A stretch of DNA of 64,000 nucleotides from Alicyclobacillus sp. ALC3. Its GTDB lineage: Bacteria; Bacillota; Bacilli; Alicyclobacillales; Alicyclobacillaceae. The stretch lies in the NCBI RefSeq assembly GCF_028751195.1, contig NZ_CP066784.1, positions 2,666,001 through 2,730,000 on the forward strand. The letters are read 5' to 3'. Below are positions 45,901-53,800 of this stretch, in pieces; positions within the stretch are counted from its first letter, which is position 1, and each line of letters begins with the position of its first letter. The translations under genes and the position numbers were made by a program. Below the pieces are notes generated by a model that was not told the origin of the DNA, did not search any database, and saw only the letters and a list, made by a program, of their open reading frames with translations.

Positions 45901-47669
45901 GCGGTCTGCCCTGGACGCCGAGCGCCACAGGTGGCGCTGTCGGCGGCGGGGGTGTTGGTGGCACGTACACCTGGTCGATGAGTCCGACATCTTTGGACGG
46001 GCTTGGACTCACGCCGAGCGGTACCTGGACGGGCACGGTGGCTACGACAGGGCAGTACTCGGCGACGGTCGATGCTGATTCGAGTCTTGGCATTCTCGGC
46101 TCCGCGACTGTGTCCTTGGATGTGTTGCCGGCATTGGTCCTGAAGACGACGTCAGCGCTGCCCGAAGGAGAGGCGGGCTTCGCCTATCAGCAGTCGTTGA
46201 GCGCATCGGGTGGGTCAGGGAGTTACACCTGGGCACTGGCGAGCGGCACGACGTCGGCGCAGACGGACGGTCTGTCGCTGTCGTCTAGCGGTGTGTTGAG
46301 CGGCAATCCGACTGGGCCTGGCACCTTCACGTTCACGGCGACGGTGTCAGATGGCTATGCGACGGAGTCACGTAGCTTCACGCTCGATGTCGCACCGGCG
46401 CTGTCACCGCTGAGTTCGGTCCGGCAGACGGTACTGGCGGGTTGGCCGGACACCTTCACCTTCACGGAGATGGGTGGTTACGGCCCGTATACGTGGTCAC
46501 TGGCCAGCGGCACGCTGCCGCCTGGCTATACGCTCTCACCAGACGGCGTCCTTTCGGGCCAGTCCAATGCTGTCGGGACGTATGCCTTTACCGTGCGCGT
46601 GACAGATGGGCTTGGCGCGACGCGGCTGGAGTCTGCGACGTGGGTGATTGAGCAGGCGGTATCGCCCCTGACCGTGCAGAGCATCATGCTCGGTAATGGG
46701 ACACAAGGTTCGCTATACGAGCAGACGCTGATTGCCAACGGCGGCAAACCGGCCTACACGTGGTCACTTGTCGGCGGTTCGTTGCCTGCGGGGGTGGTGC
46801 TGAACTCGGACGGCGTCGTGCAAGGGACGCCGACAGCAAGTGGAACATACACGTTTACGGTGTCAGTGAGAGATACTGCAGGCCACACGGCCACGGCGAC
46901 CGACACGCTGACGGTTGAGGCGGGGTCGACGCCGGTGACACCACCCGTGACACCGCCCGTCACACCACCACAGTCGCAGCCGCTGGGGATTGGCGCGAGC
47001 ACACTGCCAGGCGCCACGGCGGGCACGGCCTACTCTGGAACATTGGCGGCTTCTGGCGGCGATGGCAATGGCACATACACTTGGTCGCTGGCGTCCGGCA
47101 CGCTGCCGCGGGGTCTTATGATTGCGGCGAACGGCACACTCTTTGGCACGCCGCAGTCAATGGGGATGTCGACATTCACACTGCGGGTGACGGACAAGAG
47201 CGGTGACGTCGCGACGAAGACCTTCCACCTGTTTGTGATGCCGCAGTTGTTGCCTGCGTACGATCGGGTGATTGAAGTGAACGGCCAAGCGTTCAGCCTC
47301 TCGCCGTCGATGGTGTACAACCAGACAACGTATATGCCGATTTGGTACGTACAGAACGTGCTGCAATCGGCAGGCGTGAACGCCGTGTGGAATGGGAACT
47401 TGAATCGGTGGGACCTGACGGTGAACACAAGCAGCGGAGCGTTCGCGGGTGTGACGCCGCACCTCATCTTCAACAACCACGGCACACCGGTGTATGTGAA
47501 CGGAGTGTTGGTGCTGCATGCGCCGACGGTGGCGCACCGTGATCTGTCGGATGGTGTAATGACGACATACATGCCGATTTGGTATGTGCAGCAGGTGCTG
47601 AAGTCGCTCGGAATCACGACGACGTGGAATGGGCACGTCTGGAACTTCCTGTTGCCTGCCGTGGAGTGA
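42918..47669 (+). CDS. Giant secreted surface protein 1: GLUG repeats, Ig-like modules, stalk domain
   Basis: A 1583-residue exported protein, probably an adhesin or biofilm/wall-associated protein. TTG 42918 is the start: GAGAGGAG lies upstream and the same TTG context is used by both paralogues. A signal peptide with a basic front (MRQKREK) and the core ATTAVMITLGTAMSF ends near AVAG. Two blocks of GLUG-type repeats (GGLVG...G.I.DSYA.G), separated by an Ig-like module, cover residues ~100-460 and ~535-890; such repeats build beta-helices in adhesins. About six He_PIG-type Ig-like modules (YTWSLASGTLPPGYTL...GVLSG) follow to residue ~1440, then a PVTPPVTPP linker between modules. The end has two stalk units (VNG...YNQTTYMPIWYVQNVL) like copper-amine-oxidase N-terminal domains. 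No sortase or SLH anchor is seen. A terminator follows at 47799. Confidence 0.88.
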   Translation: MRQKREKPLGRGRRALNATTAVMITLGTAMSFTPPQAVAGTVPSVTPQQVQPNVVTARNGSEWVVVSSPANLWYIDNHQTGAIASGSTVDYLHANIQLTADMSLSGVWAPIGQTGNPFVGTFDGQGHMIDGLTVVPPQTPVQQNGFFGEVSTGGVVENVNVSGTMTAQSASQPEVYGLLAGVVSGATFVNDAASGTIDGVMGAYAGGLVGEVLGGTITDSHATVNLTDSFTGGVAGGLVGLLSSGTISDSYALGSTSAFSGVVGGLVGFVQHFGSIQSSYAVGDVGAGTAQIAGGLVGINGGNVYGSFASATVSGVDTVGGLAGKSNQGTAENDYSVGTVAGQGQVGGFVGDSMGGWITDSYTTDSTTPSGHAFAGLLSQTVEFSDYFGPVSATVTNGGATGLTASELTTAAAFRGFDFTWTWTTDPSGVTNGGMPYFTAMAPILGGPDVIMSMENQPVAQAVPVIQGIVTGWSAQGLPSGLTLTSDGLIVGHAPASGVYPVTVTASGDFGTVTHTYTLDVLTTSSTGAIEVSNWTDLQAIDQYQSLFLGSTIELMNNIAAPSGSTSNWTPLGTSAAPFVGTFNGQGYTVSGISVSGGFQDAGFVGVLSGTIENLGVVDSVTPFANFESLYAGGLVAQMEGGRITNAHVNGQVNISTYGSDAYVGGLVGQMQSGTLSTSYVNGTVEGSAIGGGNYGNAYVGGLVGEVQNGTLSTSYVSATVGASTDGGSNHGDAYAGGLVGQMQSGTLVSSYMTGTVGGSAAGGSNYGNAYAGGLVGEMQSGALSASYASGRVSGSTYGSPNQGTAFVGGIGGSAAGMVTDTYAGGEVNGAQVSGGTLFASGPASGSFGALTSAQMTVQSSFVGFDFTGTWAMDPSGVIDNGMPYLQALYPILATTSLGMAVSGAAYSASLTASGGSGRDTWSVTGLPSGLTVDPATGAISGAATTAGAYTVTATVTDSLDLSDTRVLTLDVASPVVVTVPSSTTIELPSSGTVSGLPWTPSATGGAVGGGGVGGTYTWSMSPTSLDGLGLTPSGTWTGTVATTGQYSATVDADSSLGILGSATVSLDVLPALVLKTTSALPEGEAGFAYQQSLSASGGSGSYTWALASGTTSAQTDGLSLSSSGVLSGNPTGPGTFTFTATVSDGYATESRSFTLDVAPALSPLSSVRQTVLAGWPDTFTFTEMGGYGPYTWSLASGTLPPGYTLSPDGVLSGQSNAVGTYAFTVRVTDGLGATRLESATWVIEQAVSPLTVQSIMLGNGTQGSLYEQTLIANGGKPAYTWSLVGGSLPAGVVLNSDGVVQGTPTASGTYTFTVSVRDTAGHTATATDTLTVEAGSTPVTPPVTPPVTPPQSQPLGIGASTLPGATAGTAYSGTLAASGGDGNGTYTWSLASGTLPRGLMIAANGTLFGTPQSMGMSTFTLRVTDKSGDVATKTFHLFVMPQLLPAYDRVIEVNGQAFSLSPSMVYNQTTYMPIWYVQNVLQSAGVNAVWNGNLNRWDLTVNTSSGAFAGVTPHLIFNNHGTPVYVNGVLVLHAPTVAHRDLSDGVMTTYMPIWYVQQVLKSLGITTTWNGHVWNFLLPAVE
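44880..45330. repeat. ~120-bp internal tandem repeats in surface protein gene 1
   Basis: Four units encode close variants of AYVGGLVGQMQSGTLSTSY plus a GSAIGGGNYGN-type linker. Their high similarity implies recent in-frame expansion. Confidence 0.75.
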
Positions 47670-47798
47670 GGGCGGGAATGATGTGCCGAGGCGACCGAGG
47701 ACGGTGGGCCGTCTGGGATGAAGTGAGGGCGACTGGGGACGGTGGCCGTGTCATCCGGGCATAGGGCAAGGATAAAACCAAAGACAGGACGAGAAGGG

Positions 47799-47826
47799 TG
47801 GGGCCACTGCGGTGGCCCCATTTTGA
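47799..47826 (+). terminator. Intrinsic terminator of surface protein gene 1
   Basis: TGGGGCCAC (47799-47807), TGCG loop, GTGGCCCCA (47812-47820), then TTTT. An identical hairpin ends each of the three paralogues. Confidence 0.85.
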
Positions 47827-47947
47827 CTGTGGGGGCAGCTTAGCGCCACTGGCGTCGCTAAAGGGGGTGGCGAGGGGCCTCGCGCCGCCCGCGAATGGAA
47901 AAAATGTCGCTACGCGGCGCTCGCACGGGCGAATAGTGACAAAAACG
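47827..47947. repeat. Dispersed repeat cluster (TGTCGCTA family) split by IS copy 1
   Basis: Holds TTAGCGCCACTGGCGTCGCT (47833-47852), GAATGGAAAAAATGTCGCTA and GCGAATAGTGACAAAAACG. The last element is the IS target; its right part resumes after the IS at 50442. Confidence 0.7.
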
Positions 47948-47963
47948 GTTACTACTCAGGTAC

Positions 47964-48010
47964 CCGCTGAGTCCAGGCTAGAAATAGCTGGACTCAGCGG
48001 TCTTTTGTTT
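47964..48010 (+). terminator. Terminator hairpin inside the left end of IS copy 1
   Basis: 13-bp perfect stem with an 11-base loop, followed by TCTTTTGTTT. Likely shields the IS genes from read-through of the upstream surface-protein gene. The same hairpin is at 56031-56077 in copy 2. Confidence 0.75.
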
Positions 48011-48023
48011 GTAGAATGGTGGT

Positions 48024-48887
48024 ATGCAGATACAAGGACGCCACCTTACCGAACAAGATATTGCATGGATACGTGAACTCATCCATTGTCACCCTGACTG
48101 GAATCGCACTCGGTTATCGCGCGAACTGTGTGCGACTTGGAACTGGACAAACGGCAATGGCCAGCTAAAAGACATGGCCTGTCGTACCATGTTGCTCAAA
48201 CTTGAGCGACTGAAATACATTCGACTTCCAGCCCCTCGCGCCGTCGGCGTTGGAAACGCGACAAGAATCGTTCGTTCCGTTGCCCATGACACTACCCCCG
48301 TTTCGGGTCCCTTGCGAGATCTGTTGCCGCTGCGAATCGAGATTGTAAAGACATCCGCATCATCAGTTTTGTTCCGACATTTGCTCGCCGCATATCATTA
48401 CCTGGGATTCTGCGGCGCGGTCGGTGAAAACATGAAGTATCTTGTCTACGACCGGTACGGACGCCCATTAGCGTGCCTGCTCTTTGGGTCTGCTGCTTGG
48501 AAAGTTGCGCCACGCGACGCGTGGATTCGCTGGACACCGGGTGTTCGTCGGAATTCCTTATCCCTTGTGACAAACAACATGCGCTTTCTCATCCTCCCTT
48601 GGGTCACCGTTCCCAATCTGGCTAGTCATCTCCTCAGCCGCATCGCCAGTCGCATCTGCCGAGACTGGATGGACAAGTATGGTCATCCGGTGCACCTGCT
48701 GGAGACGTTTGTCGAACAGCAACGATTCCGTGGCACGTGCTACCGGGCTGCTAACTGGATTCAAGTCGGCCAGACGCAAGGGAGAAGCCGCAATGACACG
48801 CACCATACCTTGAGCGTTACACGCAAGGATGTTTATGTGTATGCCCTGGTGCCCAATGCAAGGGAGGTACTTTCGAATGGAATTTGA
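48024..48887 (+). CDS. DruA-like protein (DUF4338), IS passenger, copy 1
   Basis: A 287-residue protein that I recognise as the DUF4338 family, to which DruA of the Druantia anti-phage system belongs. The signature runs over residues ~115-275: HYLGFCGAVGENMKYLVYDR, LLFGSAAWKVAPRDAWI, NNMRFLILPWVTVPNLASHL, LLETFVEQQRFRGTCYRAAN and GQTQGRSR. The N-terminal ~60 residues look like a small DNA-binding domain (HPDWNRTRLSRELCATWNWT). Stand-alone copies of this family travel with insertion sequences; here the gene overlaps the transposase gene by 11 bases. Its role in transposition or defence is not known from the sequence. Confidence 0.85.
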   Translation: MQIQGRHLTEQDIAWIRELIHCHPDWNRTRLSRELCATWNWTNGNGQLKDMACRTMLLKLERLKYIRLPAPRAVGVGNATRIVRSVAHDTTPVSGPLRDLLPLRIEIVKTSASSVLFRHLLAAYHYLGFCGAVGENMKYLVYDRYGRPLACLLFGSAAWKVAPRDAWIRWTPGVRRNSLSLVTNNMRFLILPWVTVPNLASHLLSRIASRICRDWMDKYGHPVHLLETFVEQQRFRGTCYRAANWIQVGQTQGRSRNDTHHTLSVTRKDVYVYALVPNAREVLSNGI

Positions 48888-50355
48888 ACTGGAATTTAAA
48901 GCAATGGAACGTGAATGCATTTTGCAAGTATATGAACAGGGACCTGATGCGGTTGTTGATTTGGTACGAGGACTCGTAGCTATCGTTGAGCAACAGGCGG
49001 CTGAAATCCGCGAGTTAAAAGAGCGTGTAAGGGTCCTCGAGAGCCAAGTGAACCAGAACAGCCGCAATTCCAGTAAGCCTCCATCTAGTGATGGATTTCG
49101 TAAACCAACGAATTCACGCCAGCCGGGTGGTAAGAGAGGCGGCCCCAAAGGGCATAGCGGGCACACTCTGCTCATGAGCAAGACCCCCGATGAGGTCATC
49201 GTCCACAAGCTTAACGCCTGTCCCAACTGTGCCGCATCGTTGGAAACGGTAGCCACGAAGGGCCTCGTGAAACGTCAGGTATTCGACTTGCCCGCACCTC
49301 GTCTCGTTGTGACAGAGCACCAAGCCGAGGAAAAGCGCTGTCCCTGCTGCAATACATTGCAACGTGCCAGCTTCCCGGATGGCGTCAAAGCTCCAGTGCA
49401 GTATGGGGATGGATTTGCAGCATGGACCACATATTTAAATGCCTATCATATGCTCCCTTTAGACCGAATCGGACAGTTCTATGCCGACCTAACTGGACAA
49501 CGGCCCAGTGAAGCGACCCTGTTGAGCCAATTAGAGAGCATGGCGGGTGCCGTGGAGTTAAGCGCCATCCCCGTCATTCGGGAGAACTTGTGCAATGCGC
49601 CGCTGCTCCATACCGACGAAACGGGTGTACGTATCGTCAACAAACAACATTGGTTGCATGTCGTGTCCAATCCAGAATGGACGCTCATGGACACTTATCC
49701 ACAGCGTGGTACCGGCGCGATTGAAGGCATGGGGATACTGGACACCTTTAAGGGCGTCGTCGTTCATGACTGCCTCTCGGCCTACTTCCGACCCATCTAC
49801 TCATTTGAGCATGCGCTATGCAATGCTCACCTCCTGCGCGAATGTCAAGGTATCCTGGACAATGATGGACATCAGTGGGCTAAGCAGATGAAGGAATTGC
49901 TCCGAGGCGCTTGGAAGCTCACTAGGGACGCCCGGGAGAAGGGTCTCCCGCTCGCTGATGAAACCATTGCCGAGATTGAGACGGCTTACGATGCCATTCT
50001 TGAGCTAGGCAAAACTGAATGGGCGCTGGATCCTGTGCCGACGAAAACAGGACCACGTGGACGAAAGTGCAAAAGCAAAGCCGCTAATTTAGGACAGCGA
50101 TTTGAGTCGCACAAGGAGTCCATCCTTCGCTTCCTTTGGGATGCGAACGTGCCCTTTGACAACAACCAGGCGGAACGGGACATTCGGATGACCAAGGTGA
50201 AACAGAAGGTCTCCGGGCTCTTTCGTACACAGGAGGGCGGTAAGACCTTCTCCGTACTCCGCAGCCTTATCTCTAGCCTGTTAAAACAGAACCTTCCTCT
50301 ACTTCCTTCCCTGGTTTCGGTCCTTCGTGGCCAGCCGGTCTTCGCAGGGACCTGA
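48877..50355 (+). CDS. IS66-family transposase, copy 1
   Basis: A 492-residue DDE transposase. The frame is open from 48829, but AGGGAGGT (48861-48868) places the start at ATG 48877, overlapping the passenger stop. Residues ~1-60 form a coiled coil (IVEQQAAEIRELKERVRVLE). NSRNSSKPPSSDGFRKP is the IS66 N-terminal signature. CPNC and CPCC around residues 110-160 form the zinc-binding domain. Catalytic residues: Asp in LLHTDETGV, Asp in VVHDCLSAYF and Glu in NNQAERDIRM. The length matches ISBst12-like members, which lack tnpA/tnpB. Confidence 0.95.
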   Translation: MEFELEFKAMERECILQVYEQGPDAVVDLVRGLVAIVEQQAAEIRELKERVRVLESQVNQNSRNSSKPPSSDGFRKPTNSRQPGGKRGGPKGHSGHTLLMSKTPDEVIVHKLNACPNCAASLETVATKGLVKRQVFDLPAPRLVVTEHQAEEKRCPCCNTLQRASFPDGVKAPVQYGDGFAAWTTYLNAYHMLPLDRIGQFYADLTGQRPSEATLLSQLESMAGAVELSAIPVIRENLCNAPLLHTDETGVRIVNKQHWLHVVSNPEWTLMDTYPQRGTGAIEGMGILDTFKGVVVHDCLSAYFRPIYSFEHALCNAHLLRECQGILDNDGHQWAKQMKELLRGAWKLTRDAREKGLPLADETIAEIETAYDAILELGKTEWALDPVPTKTGPRGRKCKSKAANLGQRFESHKESILRFLWDANVPFDNNQAERDIRMTKVKQKVSGLFRTQEGGKTFSVLRSLISSLLKQNLPLLPSLVSVLRGQPVFAGT

Positions 50356-50449
50356 CAAAAGTAGCCCAAAAAGTCTGTCGCAAGGGGTGTCCTCAACACC
50401 CCCTTTTGGGGTGCCTTGCGACGGGGTACCTGAGTAGTAACCAAAAACG

Positions 50450-50700
50450 ACACTATCGGGGGCGCCGCGGACCGTCTGGAGGGCGATTAGCGCCACTGGC
50501 GTCGCTAACGGGATAGGTGAGGGGCCTCGCGACGCCCGCGAATGGAAAAAATGTCGCTACGCGGCGCTCGGCCGGCGAATAGCGACAAAAACGACACTAT
50601 CGCCGGCGTCGCGGCCAGTCTGGAGGGCGAATAGCGACACATGTGTCGCTACCGGGGTTTGAAAATCTTCCATAGAGCCGTCCGGGATACTCCCTAGCGA
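50450..50700. repeat. Dispersed repeat cluster between IS copy 1 and surface protein gene 2
   Basis: Contains TTAGCGCCACTGGCGTCGCT (50485-50504), GAATGGAAAAAATGTCGCTA (50541), an intact GCGAATAGCGACAAAAACGA (50574), GCGACACATGTGTCGC (50634-50649, perfect palindrome) and TTTGAAAATCTTCCATAGA (50656), which also precedes paralogue 1 (42745) and, in altered form, paralogue 3 (59022). Confidence 0.65.
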
Positions 50701-50710
50701 ATTCGCAGGT

Positions 50711-50719
50711 TGATATAAT
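50711..50719 (+). promoter_or_regulatory. Extended -10 promoter of giant surface protein gene 2
   Basis: TGATATAAT at 50711-50719, in the same context as the promoter of paralogue 1. Confidence 0.6.
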
Positions 50720-50804
50720 ACTCAATATCGCATACGGGTTGTGCGGGCGGGCGACAGGGTGCCTTCGCGCCAGCTACGGCGTACACGAGAGAGGAGCAAC
50801 AAAG

Positions 50805-53800
50805 TTGCGCCAAAAAAGAGAGAAAACATTGGGGAACGGGCGGCGGGCGCTCAATGCGACGACCGCTGTGATGATCACGCTCGGCGCCGCCATGGGTTTC
50901 GCCCCACCGCAGGCTGCGGCGGGCACGATGCCGTCGGTGACACCACAAGAGGTGCAACCGAACGTTGTGGCAGGCCGAAACGGCAGTGAGTGGGTGGTTG
51001 TGTCAAGCCCCGCCAACCTGTGGTACATCGACAACCACCAAACCGGGGCGATTGCAACGGGATCGACAGTGGACTATCTGCACGCCAACATCGAATTGAC
51101 GGCGGACATGTCGCTGTCCGGTGTATGGGCACCGTTGGGGCAAACTGGCAATCCGTTCGTCGGGACGTTTGATGGGCAGGGGCACATGATTGACGGACTG
51201 ACCGTAGTACCGCCACAAACACCCGTGCAGCAAAACGGATTTTTCGGCGAAGTCTCTACGGGTGGCGTCGTGGAGAACGTCAATGTCAGCGGAACTGTCA
51301 CCGGGCCATCGGGAGCTCAACCGGAAGCATACGGTCTCCTCGCGGGTGTCGTATCGGGCGCGACATTCGTCAACGACTCGGCGTCAGGAACAATCGAAGT
51401 ATCGTACGGTTCCCGCGCTGGCGGACTGATTGGCGAAGTGCTGGGTGGAACCATCACGGATTCGCATGCGAATGTGAACTTGACGGAATCATTAGCCGGC
51501 AGCGTCAGCGTAGCCGGCGGTTTAGTGAGTGTACTTACATCTGGCACAATTTCGGATTCGTATGCGCTGGGGTCAGTCAGTGTGTTAGGAGGGGTCGTTG
51601 GGGGCCTGGTGGGGATAGTCCAACATTCCGGTGCCATTGAGTCCTCATACGCGGTCGGTGACGTTGGGGCGGGCACTGCCCAAATCGCAGGCGGCCTCGT
51701 TGGCATCAACGGTGGCACCGTGTCCGGGTCGTTTGCGTCTGCGACCGTGTCTGGTGTGGGCACCGTCGGCGGTCTGGTTGGACAATTGAATCAGGGAACG
51801 GTAGAGAACGACTACTCGGTAGGAACGGTCGCAGGGCAAAGTCAGGTTGGCGGCTTCGTCGGACGCACTTTCCTTGGTTCGATTACCGACTCGTACACGG
51901 CAGATAGCACAGTCCCATCCGGTAATTCGTTTGGCGGTCTAGTGTCGCTAACTGTGGCGTCCAATGACTACTTCGGGCCAGTTACTGCGACCGTCACGAA
52001 TGGCGGCGCAACTGGCCTCACTGCGTCTGAATTGACCACCGCCGCGTCGTTCGGCGGCTTTGACTTCACGTCAACGTGGGCGATCGATCCAACTGGCGTG
52101 ACGAACGGAGGCATGCCCTATTTGGCTGCTTTGGCCCCGATGCTTGGTGGCCCAGATTTAATCATGGCTGTGGAGAATCAGCCAGTGGAGCAGGCCGTGC
52201 CCGTCACTCAAGGCATCGTGACGGACTGGTCAGCGCAGGGGTTGCCGAGCGGACTGACCTTGACCTCGGACGGACTCATCGTGGGTCAAACGTCGGCATC
52301 CGGCGTATATCCGGTAACCGTGACCGCGAGCGGCGACTTTGGCACAGTGACACACACCTACACCCTCGACGTGCTGGGGGCCACGTCAACGGGCGTGATC
52401 GAGGTGTCGAGTTGGACGGATTTGCAGGCGATTGACCAAAACCAGAGCCAGTTTCTTGGCGATTCCATTGAGCTGATGAACAACATTGCGGCGCCGGCTG
52501 GCAGCACCAACAACTGGATCCCGCTCGGCGACTCCAACACTCCTTTCGTCGGCAGCTTCGATGGAAACGGCTACGGCATCACGGGGATGTCGATCGAACA
52601 GCAGGTGACCGGTGTCGCTGTACTGTCTCCAACCTACGAGACCGCAGGCTTTTTCGGCGTCATCGGCAACGGTGCGCTGGTGTCCGGGCTGACCATCGAG
52701 GGGAATTTGTCCGCCGCGGGCACGTCGCTCATATCGAACAGTGTGGTCGGGCTTGTGGCGGGAGAGGCATTTCAGTCTGTGACCTTCACAAACGACCACG
52801 CGAGCGGCAGCATCTCGGGATTGTATGACGCAGGCGGCCTCATCGGCTATCTCGGCTCTGGGACCATCTCCAAGTCATCCTCCACTGTGAACATTGTGTC
52901 AGACTCCGCTACCCAGGTTCCCCAAACGAACATCATCGCTGGTGGTCTGGTCGCTTTCGTGGAGGCCGGCACCATCACGGATAGCCAGTGGAGTGGGACG
53001 ATGACGCTCGCTCAACAGGCGTATGGTGGTGGTCTGGTCGGGGACGTGGATTCCAGCGCAAACTTCACAGGCGACCACGTCAGTGGAACCTTGGCGGGTG
53101 GGGAGTATGCAGGTGGGTTCGTCGGGTCCATGTACTCGGGAACCATTGCCAGCGGAACCGTCTCAGGGGACCTGTATCCGAGCAATCCTCAATTCAGTAT
53201 GGCCGGCGGCCTCATCGGGTACGTGGGTTACGCGACCATCTCGGATTCGCGCGCGAGCGTCAGCGTGAGCGGCGGCTACGCAGGTGGCCTGGTTGGTTAT
53301 GGGTCCTCGGGAACCATTTCGAATTCTTCTGCCACTGGAGCGGTTACCACGGTTTCGGGCGATACTGCGGGGGGTCTCGTCGGCGAAGTAATTCACGGAA
53401 GCGTGTCAGGTTCATATTTCAAAGGTGCAGTCAGCCTGTCTGGCAGGGGCGATGCTGGCGGTCTCACGGGCTATCTGCAGGACGGGAGTGTCTCCGATTC
53501 ATACGCCACCGGAACGGTGACTCTGACAGATACCTCTGGCATCACCGCCTACAATGATGCCGGTGGTCTGATCGGACAAGTCGGTACTTCAGCGGACATC
53601 AACTCGTCCTTTGCCGATGAACACGTCTTCGCCAGCGCGGGCGCGAATGCGGCGTTCGTCGGCTGGATGCAAGGTGGCACCATCACCGACTCCTACGCTG
53701 TCGGGCGTGTGGCTGTGTCGGCCGCAGACAGCAGCACCGCCGGTCTGGTCGGGGAACTGGCGGGCGGCGTCATCTCCGGCACCTACGCCTGGGTCACGTT

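Larger units (their letters stand above)
47948..50441 (+). mobile_element. IS66-family insertion sequence, copy 1
   Basis: 2494 bp bounded by inverted repeats GTTACTACTCAGGTACCC (left) and its complement (right). An 8-bp target duplication CAAAAACG occupies 47940-47947 and 50442-50449. The 8-bp duplication and GT-starting ends fit IS66. It carries a DruA-like gene and the transposase, but no tnpA or tnpB. A perfect 13-bp hairpin near the left end (CCGCTGAGTCCAG at 47964-47976, CTGGACTCAGCGG at 47988-48000, then TCTTTTGTTT) would terminate transcription entering from outside. The second copy at 56015-58508 appears identical. Confidence 0.93.

Noticed and set aside
48558..49256. Minus-strand 232-residue frame within the IS
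   Set aside because: Antisense to two clearly real genes and lacks any recognisable motif.
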